A stretch of DNA of 64,000 nt, from positions 9,870 through 73,869 of the forward strand of contig JAEDMJ010000004.1 of NCBI GenBank assembly GCA_016303065.1, written 5' to 3'. Source of the DNA: Clostridiales bacterium (GTDB taxonomy: Bacteria > Bacillota > Clostridia > Oscillospirales > QAMX01). The stretch's first letter is position 1. The number at the start of each line of letters is the position of its first letter. Position numbers and translations under genes: made by a program. The notes beneath the pieces were generated by a model. It was not told the DNA's origin. It ran no database searches and saw only the letters and a list, made by a program, of their open reading frames with translations. Positions 50,457 through 60,100 of this stretch are shown piece after piece.

Positions 50457-51062
50457 ATGTCCATGGGACTCAAAAAAGCATACGGCAAAGCTGCGGCTGC
50501 CCTTATCCGCATTTACATACGTGTTGTGTACCGTCCGGAGTGCATAAACCGGGAAGCCGGAGACCGTCCGGTCATATATGTCTCGAACCACATAAGCCAT
50601 CTTGACGGCCTGCTGATGCTGACGGCGCTCCACTCCGAAAGACCGTATGCGCTGACGGCGAAGGACTGGTTTGACAAAAAGCTTCTCGGTCCGGTGTTTG
50701 AGGCGGCAAGGTGTCTCCCGATCAACCGTTTCGGCCTTGACACCTCATGGCTTCGCGGCGCTTCCGAAAAGCTCCGCGCCGGGAAGAGCGTCATCGTTTT
50801 TCCCGAGGGGCACACGGTTCACGGCGGGGAGCTTGACGAGTTCAAGCCGGGGTTTGCGATGCTTGCGAAAATGACGGGAGCGCCGGTCGTGCCGGTGTGG
50901 CACGGGCCGGGACGGGCCTTCAGAAAAACAAAAATCGTCTTCGGTCCGGCTTCCTGTGCGGAGCTTCCGGCCATGACGTCGGACGCTCTGCGCAGAGAGG
51001 GCGAAAGGTTCAGAGGCATGGTCGAAGCTCTCGGCCGGCAGAACGGAGGCGGAGAGGTATGA
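50457..51062 (+). CDS. 1-acyl-glycerol-3-phosphate acyltransferase (PlsC type)
   Basis: This 201-residue enzyme has the LPLAT motifs NHISHLDGL (HX4D), LPINRFGLD and FPEGHTVHG. It would convert lysophosphatidic acid to phosphatidic acid at the membrane; an N-terminal amphipathic helix (LIRIYIRVVY) fits membrane association. It is one of three PlsC domains in the window. Its stop overlaps the patatin start by four bases, so translation is coupled. Confidence 0.92.
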   Translation: MSMGLKKAYGKAAAALIRIYIRVVYRPECINREAGDRPVIYVSNHISHLDGLLMLTALHSERPYALTAKDWFDKKLLGPVFEAARCLPINRFGLDTSWLRGASEKLRAGKSVIVFPEGHTVHGGELDEFKPGFAMLAKMTGAPVVPVWHGPGRAFRKTKIVFGPASCAELPAMTSDALRREGERFRGMVEALGRQNGGGEV

Positions 51063-51895
51063 CGGGACTTGCCCTTGAGGGCGGAGCGAGGTGCGCCGCG
51101 TTCACTGCGGGGGTGCTTGACGTGTTTATGGAGCGGGGAATAACCTTTTCCGCCGCTTCGGGCGTTTCGGCCGGAGGAGGCTGTCTTGCGAATTACCGGT
51201 CGGGCCAGCCGGGAAGAGCTCTCGGCGTGATGATTCCGGGAAAAAAGAAATATACGGGGCTGAAGTGCTTTGTCCGCACGAAAAATCTCATTGACCTGGA
51301 CGGAATGTTCCGGGACGGGGACTCCGGCCGGCCCTTTGATTATGACGCATATCTCAAAAGCGGGATGCATACGGATTTTGTCGCGACCTGCTGCGAGACG
51401 GGACTTGCGGAATACCTTTCCGACATGGGAAGTCCCGAAAGGCTTGAAAACGTCATGAAGGCGACCTGTTCCGTGCCGATAATGTGCGGAGCCGTCGAGA
51501 TAGACGGAAAGCACTACCTGGACGGGAGCATTTCCGATTCGATCCCGTTCCGGCACCTTTTGGAGCTGGGATGCGACAGGGTCGTGGCGGTGCTGACGCG
51601 GCCCGTGGGAGCCCGTCCGACCGATTATGTGAAGCTGAAGGCGGTGCTTTCAAATTTGTACGGGGCGAAATACCCGGCGCTTCTTGCGCGGTTCATGTCG
51701 CGCCTCAAGGATTACAGAGCGTCCCTGCGGGAGCTCGGAAGGCTTGAAAGCCAGGGCAGGGCGCTTGTCATAAGGCCGACGATACCGGCGCCTCCGAAGT
51801 TCACCAACGACAGCGCAAAAGTTTTTAATTTCTATGCTCACGGCCGCGAAAGTGCGGAGGCAATGATTGAGAGGATCGGAGAGTGGTGCGTATGA
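51059..51895 (+). CDS. Patatin-like phospholipase
   Basis: This 278-residue protein has the patatin Ser-Asp dyad: Ser37 in SGVSAGGG and Asp155 in LDGSISDSIP, with an oxyanion loop in LEGGARCAAFTAG. These enzymes release fatty acids from phospholipids or other lipids. The ATG overlaps the PlsC stop by four bases and has GGAGAGG close by. Coupled translation of an acyltransferase and a lipase suggests acyl-chain remodelling (inference). It has no signal peptide, so it acts in the cytoplasm or on the inner membrane face. Confidence 0.92.
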   Translation: MTGLALEGGARCAAFTAGVLDVFMERGITFSAASGVSAGGGCLANYRSGQPGRALGVMIPGKKKYTGLKCFVRTKNLIDLDGMFRDGDSGRPFDYDAYLKSGMHTDFVATCCETGLAEYLSDMGSPERLENVMKATCSVPIMCGAVEIDGKHYLDGSISDSIPFRHLLELGCDRVVAVLTRPVGARPTDYVKLKAVLSNLYGAKYPALLARFMSRLKDYRASLRELGRLESQGRALVIRPTIPAPPKFTNDSAKVFNFYAHGRESAEAMIERIGEWCV

Positions 51896-52599
51896 AAACT
51901 CTGCTGATAAACGGAAGCCCGAGGGGAGAAAAGAGCGGAACGCTCAGACTGGCCCGCGCCCTTTGCGAGGGACTGGGGGACGGCGCGGAGGAAGTGGTTC
52001 TGGCGGACGCGGACATAAAGCCCTGCCGCGGATGCTTTTCCTGCTGGGGAGAGACTGCCGGAAAATGCGTCATCAGCGACGGAATGGAGGATATCCTCGA
52101 AAAAATTCTCTCCGCGGACACGATCATTGAAAGCTATCCGCTGTATTTCTGCGGAATGACGGGGATCATGAAGACTTTTGCCGACCGCATCCTTCCGCTG
52201 ACGCTTCCGTACATGGGAAAGCCCATGCCCGGATCGGGACGGGCCTTTGTCCGGCTCCGGTACGGCGATCTGATGAAAAAGAAAAAGCTTGTGGTCATTT
52301 CGACCTGCGGCTACGGGGAAACCGGGGGAATGTTTGACTCGCTCCGCGAGCAGTACGACGCGGTGTGCGGAAAAGACGGGTATATCGGGCTCTTTGTCCC
52401 CCAGGGAGAGCTTTTGAAAATCGACGCCCTTGAACCGCAGATACGGCGCCATCTCAAAAAGTTTACGGAGGCCGGGCGCGAGCTTGCCTCGACGCGGGAC
52501 ATTTCCCGGGAAACGCGCCGGATTCTTTCGGAGCCGATGCTTCCCGCAAGGGCTTATGAATACATCGCCCTTGCCCGGTGGGGAAATGCCGGACAGTAA
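51892..52599 (+). CDS. Flavodoxin-like NAD(P)H-dependent reductase
   Basis: This 235-residue protein has the NADPH-dependent FMN reductase fold: LLINGSPRGEKSGTLRLA as phosphate loop, and IKPCRGCFSCWGETAGKC, a cysteine-rich loop seen in related anaerobe flavoproteins. ESYPLYFCGMTGIMKTFADR gives the flavin contact. Its start overlaps the patatin stop by four bases, making three coupled genes. The electron acceptor is unknown. Confidence 0.88.
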   Translation: MKTLLINGSPRGEKSGTLRLARALCEGLGDGAEEVVLADADIKPCRGCFSCWGETAGKCVISDGMEDILEKILSADTIIESYPLYFCGMTGIMKTFADRILPLTLPYMGKPMPGSGRAFVRLRYGDLMKKKKLVVISTCGYGETGGMFDSLREQYDAVCGKDGYIGLFVPQGELLKIDALEPQIRRHLKKFTEAGRELASTRDISRETRRILSEPMLPARAYEYIALARWGNAGQ

Positions 52600-52640
52600 A
52601 AAAATAAAAGCGAAAAAACAAAAAAAGAGGAGATATTATC

Positions 52641-52886
52641 ATGCTGGTTGAAAAACTCAAAACAATACTCAGCGGAGTGAATCCGGAGATCAACACGGAG
52701 ACAATCACGGAAGAGACAAAGCTTGTCGGGGATCTGGGGCTGGATTCGCTGAATATGATGCTTCTTGCGGTTCAGGTCGAAGACGAATTCGGGTTCCGGT
52801 TTGACGATATGCCGACCTTTGAAACCGTCGGGGACCTTTGCCGGTATATCGACAATAAAACTTCCGGTTCCGCCGGCGCGCGGTAG
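52641..52886 (+). CDS. Acyl carrier protein
   Basis: This 81-residue ACP has the phosphopantetheine serine Ser36 in DLGLDSLNMM and the usual acidic helix II. It lies in front of the DUF308 protein and plsX. It is probably not the only ACP; its C-terminus (NKTSGSAGAR) is longer and less acidic than the housekeeping form. It may supply acyl chains for PlsX or for the neighbouring acyltransferase. AAGAGGAG precedes the start. Confidence 0.92.
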   Translation: MLVEKLKTILSGVNPEINTETITEETKLVGDLGLDSLNMMLLAVQVEDEFGFRFDDMPTFETVGDLCRYIDNKTSGSAGAR

Positions 52887-52913
52887 GGCGCAAGTAAAGG
52901 TTTGTGAGGTAAG

Positions 52914-53516
52914 ATGAAACGCAAAAAATCCGGGATTGTTCCGCAGGCAAAGGCGATCAATATAGCGGTTGCCGGAGTTGTCTTCGTCACGGGAGTTTTC
53001 CTTCTGTGCTTTTCTCAGCTTCTTGAAAGCAGGGATATTTTTGTCGTCGCCGGGATGAGCATCCTTGTGGGTGCGGCAAAGATGTTCGGATATTTTTCAA
53101 ACGATATGTACCGTCTGGCATTTCAGTTCGATTTTGCGACCGGACTCTTTATGTCGGCAATCGGTGTGCTGGTGATCGTCTTTCCCACGTCGGCTGCGGT
53201 GTTCGTGCCGCTTCTTCTGGGGATATACGTCATGCTGGACGGGATGCAGAAGATCCAGATCGCCCTCGACGCCAAAAAATTCGGAATTTCCAAGTGGCCG
53301 CTGATACTGTCTACTTCAATCGTTCTTTCCCTTGTCGGTATTCTTGCCGCGGTCAGCGTTCTGAAGGAGCTTGCCGAGCCGCACGTGCTCTGCGGCGCTG
53401 CGCTGCTGGCCGACGGGTGCGAGAACATATGGATAACCGCGTACACCGTCCGCGTCAGAGCGACAAAGAAAAATCTTCTCGATATGCTCGAGGAAAAAGA
53501 GGATGATAACGAATGA
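52914..53516 (+). CDS. DUF308 (HdeD-like) membrane protein
   Basis: This 200-residue membrane protein has about six short helices in the DUF308 pattern (INIAVAGVVFVTGVFLLCF, GLFMSAIGVLVIVFPTSAAV and LLLGIYVMLDGMQKI). HdeD was first linked to acid resistance in E. coli; its clostridial relatives are not characterised. Here its stop overlaps the plsX start by four bases, so it may belong functionally to phospholipid synthesis. A charged C-terminal tail (LLDMLEEKEDDNE) faces the cytoplasm. Confidence 0.82.
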   Translation: MKRKKSGIVPQAKAINIAVAGVVFVTGVFLLCFSQLLESRDIFVVAGMSILVGAAKMFGYFSNDMYRLAFQFDFATGLFMSAIGVLVIVFPTSAAVFVPLLLGIYVMLDGMQKIQIALDAKKFGISKWPLILSTSIVLSLVGILAAVSVLKELAEPHVLCGAALLADGCENIWITAYTVRVRATKKNLLDMLEEKEDDNE

Positions 53517-54514
53517 AAAAGAGGGTCTGGCTCGACGCGTTCGGCTGTGACGAGCCCGGGGCGGTGCTTTGCGGCGCGGCGGCGGCTTTGCGCGAGATAG
53601 ACGGGCTCGAGCTGGTCATGCCCGGGGACACCGAAGTTTTGAGGTCTTCTCTTGAAAGCCTGGGCGCGGACATGAGCCGTGTCGAACTGATTGAAGCGCC
53701 GCAGACGATATACAACAGCGACAAGCCGACGGAAGCGGTCATGAAAAAACGCGACTCGTCGATGATAAAGGCGATGACCGGTCTGCGCTCCGACGCGGGC
53801 GCGGCGGGGCTTGTGACCGCGGGAAGCACCGGAGCGGCGCTTGCCGGAAGCGCCGCGTTTCTCGGCAGAATGCCGGGGGTGGTCTTTCCGGCACTTGCGT
53901 CGTACCTTCCGACCCAGGAGGACAGAATGGCGGTGCTTGTGGACTGCGGAGCAAACGTGGACTGCCGTCCGGAGGCTTTGAAGACCTTTGCGCTTTTGGG
54001 AGCCGCTCTGGCGGAGAGCATCGGGCGCTCCGACCCGAAGGTCGCGCTCGTGTCCGTCGGAACCGAAGAGGGAAAGGGCAACGCCTTTTCAAAGGCCGCC
54101 TTTGCAATGCTCCGTGAAATGCCGATAAATTTTGTCGGGAATATGGAGGCGCGCGACGCAGTTTCCGGAAAATACGACGTCATGGTCTGCGACGGATTTA
54201 CCGGGAACGTCCTTTTGAAGGCCGTTGAGGGCGGAGCGCTTTTTGTGGCGCGCACTTTTATGAAGGAGCTCGGAAAAGCTGCGCCGAAGGGCGCGGACAC
54301 GGGTTTTGTGAACGCCGCCTTCAAAGCGACGATGGCGAAAATGGATATGCAGTCGCTTGGCGGCGCGATGATCCTCGGCGTCGGAAAGCCGGTGGTCAAG
54401 CTTCACGGCAGCGCCAACGAGAGATCGGTTCCAAACGGCATCCGCCAGCTTTTGGAGCTTGAAATGAGCGGTTTTTCTGCGAGAGCAAAGCAGCTTCTTG
54501 AAAAAACAGTCTGA
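53513..54514 (+). CDS. plsX: Phosphate acyltransferase PlsX
   Basis: This 333-residue enzyme interconverts acyl-ACP and acyl-phosphate, which PlsY uses to make lysophosphatidic acid. Family markers are AGLVTAGSTGAALAGS, LVDCGANVDCRPE, NVLLKAVEGG and LGVGKPVVKLHGSA. Two features stand out: an N-terminus reading KRVWLDAFGCDEPG where typical PlsX has a DAMGGD motif, and adjacency to fatty acid kinase-type genes, which make the same acyl-phosphate. No plsY is in the window. Confidence 0.92.
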   Translation: MKKRVWLDAFGCDEPGAVLCGAAAALREIDGLELVMPGDTEVLRSSLESLGADMSRVELIEAPQTIYNSDKPTEAVMKKRDSSMIKAMTGLRSDAGAAGLVTAGSTGAALAGSAAFLGRMPGVVFPALASYLPTQEDRMAVLVDCGANVDCRPEALKTFALLGAALAESIGRSDPKVALVSVGTEEGKGNAFSKAAFAMLREMPINFVGNMEARDAVSGKYDVMVCDGFTGNVLLKAVEGGALFVARTFMKELGKAAPKGADTGFVNAAFKATMAKMDMQSLGGAMILGVGKPVVKLHGSANERSVPNGIRQLLELEMSGFSARAKQLLEKTV

Positions 54515-54557
54515 AAAGACGTTATTAAAATGCAGACACAGAGATATGAAAGGACAG

Positions 54558-55448
54558 ATGAAAGTGAACAAAGTTAAGATTTTCGGTGACTCCTGCTGTG
54601 ACCTTCCCCGCGAGCTCAGGGAAAAATACGACATTGACTACGTGAAAATGAATGTGGTTATTGACGGAGAAGAGAAGCCGGCCAGCCTGGACTGGGACGT
54701 CTTTTCTCCCGAAGAGTTTTACGGATATATGCGCCGCGGGATCCGGACCACAACGACCCAGGTTCCCACAAAGGAATACATTGAGAGATTCACGCCTGTT
54801 TTGGAGGCGGGGGACGACATCGTCTATATAGCCTGTTCCGGGGTCCTTTCCGGCTCCTACAACACTTCAAGAGTGGTCGCTGCCCAGCTCAAAGAAAAAT
54901 ATCCCGAAAGAGAGATACACTGCATCGACGCTCTGAACTCCTGTCTCGGACAGGGAATGCTGCTTTTGAAGGCGGCCGAGCTCCGGGACGAAGGAAAATC
55001 CGCTTCCGAGATCGCCGGGACCGTCTCCGACTTAAGGCTCAATGTGAACCAGTTCGCCACGGTCGATTCTCTCGACGCGCTCAAGCGCGCGGGAAGAGTC
55101 AAGGGCTCGAAGGCTTTCTTCGGAAACCTTTTCGGAGTGAAGCCCATCATCATATCTGACGTCAACGGACAGAATGTTCCGGTGAAGAAGGTCAAGGGGC
55201 GCGTAGCCTCCCTGGACGAGATCGTGGCCATGATGAAGGATGCCATCACAGACGCGGAGAATCAGACGGTCTACGTCGGTCACGCCGACTGCCGCGAAGA
55301 CTGCGAGCTGCTTGCCGAAAAGGTAAAAGCCGCGACGGGCTGCCGCGACACATATATCTTCGACATCGGTCCGATCATCGGCGCCTCAGTCGGCCCGAGC
55401 ATGATCGTTTTGTATGCCTTCGGCAAAAAAGTTGAGATAGCCGGGTAA
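54558..55448 (+). CDS. DegV/FakB-like fatty-acid-binding protein
   Basis: This 296-residue DegV-fold protein has the pattern of FakB, which holds a fatty acid for phosphorylation. Typical parts are IFGDSCCDLPRELREKYDID, TTTTQVPTKEY and the VDSLDALKRAGRVKG loop. The ATG at 54558 follows AAAGGA; a GTG six bases later is an alternative. The FakA-like kinase gene starts seven bases after its stop, and plsX is immediately upstream. This fits use of exogenous or recycled fatty acids. Confidence 0.92.
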   Translation: MKVNKVKIFGDSCCDLPRELREKYDIDYVKMNVVIDGEEKPASLDWDVFSPEEFYGYMRRGIRTTTTQVPTKEYIERFTPVLEAGDDIVYIACSGVLSGSYNTSRVVAAQLKEKYPEREIHCIDALNSCLGQGMLLLKAAELRDEGKSASEIAGTVSDLRLNVNQFATVDSLDALKRAGRVKGSKAFFGNLFGVKPIIISDVNGQNVPVKKVKGRVASLDEIVAMMKDAITDAENQTVYVGHADCREDCELLAEKVKAATGCRDTYIFDIGPIIGASVGPSMIVLYAFGKKVEIAG

Positions 55449-55455
55449 AAGAACT

Positions 55456-57123
55456 ATGGCGACAAAACAGCTTACGGGACAGCTTTTTGCCGGGATGATA
55501 CTCGGAGGGGCGGAAAACTTAAAAACAAACGCGGACATCGTCAATGATTTGAACGTGTTTCCGATTCCGGACGGAGACACCGGAGACAATATGAGCCGCA
55601 CGATTCTCGGCGGGGCAGACCGCCTCGGGGCGGAGGTTCTGGACGATCTTTCCCGCACGGCAAGGGAATGCGCGGAGGGAATGCTTCTTTCCGCCAGGGG
55701 AAATTCCGGAGTTATTCTTTCCCAGTTTTTTGAAGGCCTTGCAAAGGGTCTGGAGAATAAGAGCTCAGTGGACGCAAGGGGATTGGCCGACGCGTTCAAA
55801 AGCGGCGTTTCCCAGGCATATTCGGCGGTCGTTAAGCCGACGGAGGGAACCGTTCTCACCGTAATGCGCGAAGCGACGGAATTTGCCGCGGGAAAAACTG
55901 ACGGGGACAGCACTCTTGAAAGCTTCTTTGAAGCGTTCACCGAGGAGATGTATGAATCCCTGGACCGTACGCCGGAAAAGCTGCCCGTTCTCAGAGAGGC
56001 CGGGGTCATCGATTCGGGCGGAGCGGGATTTGTGTACATAATCGAAGGGATGAGCCGCGTGCTCCGGGGCGAGACGGCGGCGGCGCCCTCGTCCTCCGGA
56101 ATGCCGGCCCCGGAGAAGACCCAGGCAGCCGACAGCTTCGGTCCGGACAGCAGGATGGACTTCGGGTATTGCACTGAGGTTTTGCTCCAGCTCAGATCCG
56201 ACAGGGAGGGCGCGGAGAGCCTGAGTGCGGAAGCCGTTTCGGAGTTTCTCTCCGGGATAGGCGATTCGGTTGTCGCTTTCCGGACGGGTACCCGCGTCAA
56301 GCTCCATGTCCACACCTTTGAACCGGACAAGGTCCTTGCATATTGCCGCAGGTACGGCGAATTCGTTTCCGTCAAGATCGAAAATATGTCCATCCAGCAC
56401 AGCGAAAGCACGGTCGTGAACAGGTTCGTGCGCCAGACTCCGGCGAAGAAAAAAGAGCGGAGCGAGTTCGGAGTTGTCGCCGTTGCCCAGGGAGACGGGA
56501 TAAAAACCCTCTTTGAGGGCTTCGGCGCGGACTATATCGTCGACGGGCAGCAGACCATGAACCCCAGCGCAGAGGACTTTATCCGCGCTTTCGATGCGGT
56601 CAACGCGGACAAGATCATCGTCTTTCCCAACAATTCCAATATCGTTCTGACGGCGAAACAGGCCGGAGAGCTTTATTCCGGTTCGGAGGTGTACGTTGTG
56701 CCGAGCACGACCATCGCGGAGGGCTATGCCGCGCTGACGCTTTTGGATTTGACGTCGGGCGACATCTCCGTGATACTTGACGAACTCCGGGCGGCCGTCG
56801 AAAGCGTCGTGACGGGAACCGTCACCTGGGCGGTCAGGGACAGCGTCACAAACGGGATAAAAGTGAAAAAGGGCGACTGGCTCGGTTTTGCCGGACACGA
56901 ACTTTGTTACGCCGGGACGACGAAGTCCGGAGCGGCTTGCGCGCTGCTCGGAAAGATAGATATGACGGACAAGGCCGTAATCATTGCCATATGCGGAAAA
57001 GATGTTACGGAGGAGGACAAGGCTCCGCTCAGAGAGTACATAGAGGCGAATTTTGCCGGGACGGAGTTTTACGAGGTCGACGGGGGCCAGGATATTTACA
57101 GCTTTATCCTCGCAGTTGAATAA
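55456..57123 (+). CDS. DAK2-domain fatty acid kinase subunit, FakA-like
   Basis: This 555-residue protein has an N-terminal DhaL/DAK2 ATP-binding domain with DLNVFPIPDGDTGDNMSRT and LLSARGNSGVILSQFFEGL. A middle domain and a C-terminal DegV-like domain follow (IIVFPNNSNIVLTAKQA). FakA phosphorylates the fatty acid held by FakB to give acyl-phosphate. Next to a FakB-like gene and plsX, the assignment is strong. The length matches Staphylococcus FakA. Confidence 0.92.
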   Translation: MATKQLTGQLFAGMILGGAENLKTNADIVNDLNVFPIPDGDTGDNMSRTILGGADRLGAEVLDDLSRTARECAEGMLLSARGNSGVILSQFFEGLAKGLENKSSVDARGLADAFKSGVSQAYSAVVKPTEGTVLTVMREATEFAAGKTDGDSTLESFFEAFTEEMYESLDRTPEKLPVLREAGVIDSGGAGFVYIIEGMSRVLRGETAAAPSSSGMPAPEKTQAADSFGPDSRMDFGYCTEVLLQLRSDREGAESLSAEAVSEFLSGIGDSVVAFRTGTRVKLHVHTFEPDKVLAYCRRYGEFVSVKIENMSIQHSESTVVNRFVRQTPAKKKERSEFGVVAVAQGDGIKTLFEGFGADYIVDGQQTMNPSAEDFIRAFDAVNADKIIVFPNNSNIVLTAKQAGELYSGSEVYVVPSTTIAEGYAALTLLDLTSGDISVILDELRAAVESVVTGTVTWAVRDSVTNGIKVKKGDWLGFAGHELCYAGTTKSGAACALLGKIDMTDKAVIIAICGKDVTEEDKAPLREYIEANFAGTEFYEVDGGQDIYSFILAVE

Positions 57124-57139
57124 GAGGAGATTTTCATAA

Positions 57140-60100
57140 GTGACATCATACAGAGCAGGACTTGACATTGGCTCAACGACGGTCAAGCTCGCTGTGCTCG
57201 ACGACAGCAGCAGACCGGTGTTTGCTGAATACCGCAGACACCGGGCAAACACGAGGGAGACGCTTTCGGAGCTTCTTTCGGAGGCGGGGGAGGCGCTCGG
57301 AGACGCGGAGCTTCGGATCCTTGCCACCGGAAGCGGAAGCCTTGCCCTTTCCGGAATTCTCGGGATCGGCTTTGCCCAGGAGGTCGCGGCCGAGGCGGAG
57401 GCGGTTTCACGCCTTGCGCCGGAGACGGACGTTGTCATTGAACTCGGCGGAGAAGATGCGAAGATCATCTATTTCACCGGGGGGCTGGAAGAACGAATGA
57501 ACGGAGTCTGTGCCGGGGGCACGGGCTCTTTCATCGACCAGATGGCTGCCCTTTTGCAGACGGACGCGGACGGCCTCAACGAATATGCGAAAAACTACAA
57601 ACAGATTTATCCGATCGCGGCAAGGTGCGGAGTATTTGCCAAGACCGACATCCAGCCGCTTATAAACGAAGGTGCGACGAAGGAAGACCTTTCGGCGTCG
57701 GTGCTTCAGGCCGTTGTGGATCAGACCGTGAGCGGACTTGCGTGCGGAAAGCCCATCCGCGGCAACGTGGCGTTTTTGGGCGGGCCGCTGAACTTTTTGA
57801 GCGAGCTCCGCGCGGCGTTCATACGCACCCTGAAGCTGTCTTCGGATGCGGCGATCGTTCCGGAAAATCCGCATCTCTTCCCGGCTTTGGGCGCGGCGTT
57901 CCTTGCGGAAAAGGAGGCTCCGGTGAGGCTGTCCGTCCTTTCGGAAAAGCTCTCCGCCGCCAGGCGCTTTGACTTCGGCCTCAAGCGTCTTCCGCCGCTT
58001 TTCTCGTCGAAAGAGGAGCTGGCCGGGTTCAGGGCGCGCCACGCCGCCCACAGGGTTGCCTCGGAGCCCCTTGAAAATTACAGCGGAGACTGCTATCTCG
58101 GCGTTGACGCAGGTTCAACGACGACAAAGCTTGCGCTTATCGGGCAGAAAGGCCAGCTTCTCTGGTCGTTCTATGCCAACAACAGCGGCTCTCCTGTAAA
58201 AACAGCGATAAAAGCCCTGGGCGAGCTTTCAAAAAAGCTTCCTGCCGGGGCGGTCATACGCCACAGCTGCTCAACGGGCTACGGCGAAGCGCTCCTGAAA
58301 ACTGCGCTGAACCTTGACTGCGGCGAGGTCGAAACGGTTGCCCACTGCACCGCGGCGGCCTTTTTTGAGCCGGAGACGGACTGTGTTGTGGACATCGGCG
58401 GCCAGGACATGAAGTGCCTGAAGCTGAAGAACGGGTCGGTAGACAGCATCATGCTGAACGAAGCCTGCTCTTCCGGGTGCGGATCATTTCTTGAAAACTT
58501 TGCCGTTTCCATGGGAAAAACGGCGGAGGAATTCGCAAAGGAGGCGCTCTTTGCCGCCGAGCCGGTGGATCTCGGAACACGCTGCACGGTGTTTATGAAC
58601 TCCAACGTGCGCCAGGCCCAGAAAGAGGGCGCGCCGCTTTCGGACATCTCCGCGGGGCTTGCGTACAGCGTTGTCAAAAACGCGCTGTACAAGGTCATAA
58701 AGCTGACCGATCCGGCGTCCCTGGGAGCGCATATCGTTGTCCAGGGCGGGACCTTCCTCAGCGAAGCGGTGCTTCGCGCCTTTGAAAAGATAACCGGGCG
58801 GGAAGTTGTCTGTCCGGACATCTCCGGTCTCATGGGGGCCTTCGGCGCGGCGCTTATCGCGATGGACCGGGCCGGGGAGGAAGCCGGTTCGTCGATGCTC
58901 TCCTTTGAAGAGATCGCCGCGCTGGAGTATTCAAGCTCGACCGCCCGATGCGGAAAATGCGCGAACAACTGTCTTCTGACCGTGAACCGCTTTTCCGGCG
59001 GGAGACGCCACATCACCGGAAACCGGTGCGAAAGGGCTCTCGGAGCCGAAAGCGAGCAGAAAAACGAAAAAGCGCCGAATGTGGCGGCGTACAAATACGA
59101 GCGCATTTTCGACTATGAGCCGCTGGATCCGGAGCTTGCGCCCATGGGAGTCATCGGCATGCCCCGCGTGCTGAACATATATGAAAACTATCCCTTCTGG
59201 GCGGTGTTCTTCGCAAAACTCGGATTTTCCCTCCGGCTTTCACCGCGCTCCGACCGAAAGGTCTATGCCGCGGGCATAGAGTCGATCCCCTCGGAAAGCG
59301 AATGCTATCCGGCAAAGCTTGCCCACGGGCACGTCCAGAGCCTTATCAACTCCGGCGTCGGGACGATATTTTACCCCAGCGTTTACTATGAACGCCAGGA
59401 GACCGAAGGGGCAAACAACCGGTACAACTGTCCCATGGTCATCGGATATCCCGAAAACATAAACAACAACGTAGAGGATATATATAACGGAAAAGTCCGC
59501 TTCATCCACCCGTTTTTGTCCTTTGCCGACGAAAAAACGGCGGAAAAGCGCCTTGTGCGGATTATGGCGGAGGAGTTCGGAATTCCTTCCGGAAAGACGG
59601 AGGAGGCCTGCCGCGAGGCGTGGAAAGAGCTTCTCCGGGCAAAAGAGGACGTTCGCGCCGCGGGAAGGCGCGCTCTCGAATGGATGGAGCGCACGGGCGG
59701 ACGCGGAATCGTCCTTGCCGGAAGACCCTACCACTGCGATCCGGAGATCAACCACGGGATTCCGGAAATGATCGGCTCATTCGGACTGGCTGTTCTGACC
59801 GAGGACTCCGTTCCGAACGATTTCACTCCGTCGCGACCCCTTCGCGTCAACGACCAGTGGAGCTATCATTCGCGCCTTTACAACGCCGCGGAGTATGTCT
59901 GCGGACGGGATGACCTTGAGCTTATACAGCTGAATTCCTTTGGCTGCGGGCTTGACGCGGTGACGACGGATCAGGTCGCGGAGATTTTGGAGGGCAGCAA
60001 AAAGCTCTACACCCTTTTGAAGATCGACGAGGTCAGCAATCTCGGCGCGGCGCGAATCCGCATCCGCTCGCTTCTTGCCGCGGCGGATATGCGAAAGCGC

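Noticed and set aside
55765..57468. 567-codon minus-strand frame
   Set aside because: It is antisense to the FakA-like and activase genes, crosses the gene boundary and has no motif.
57407..58051. 214-codon minus-strand frame inside the activase gene
   Set aside because: It is an arginine-rich shadow frame with no conserved motif, opposite ASKHA-domain coding sequence.
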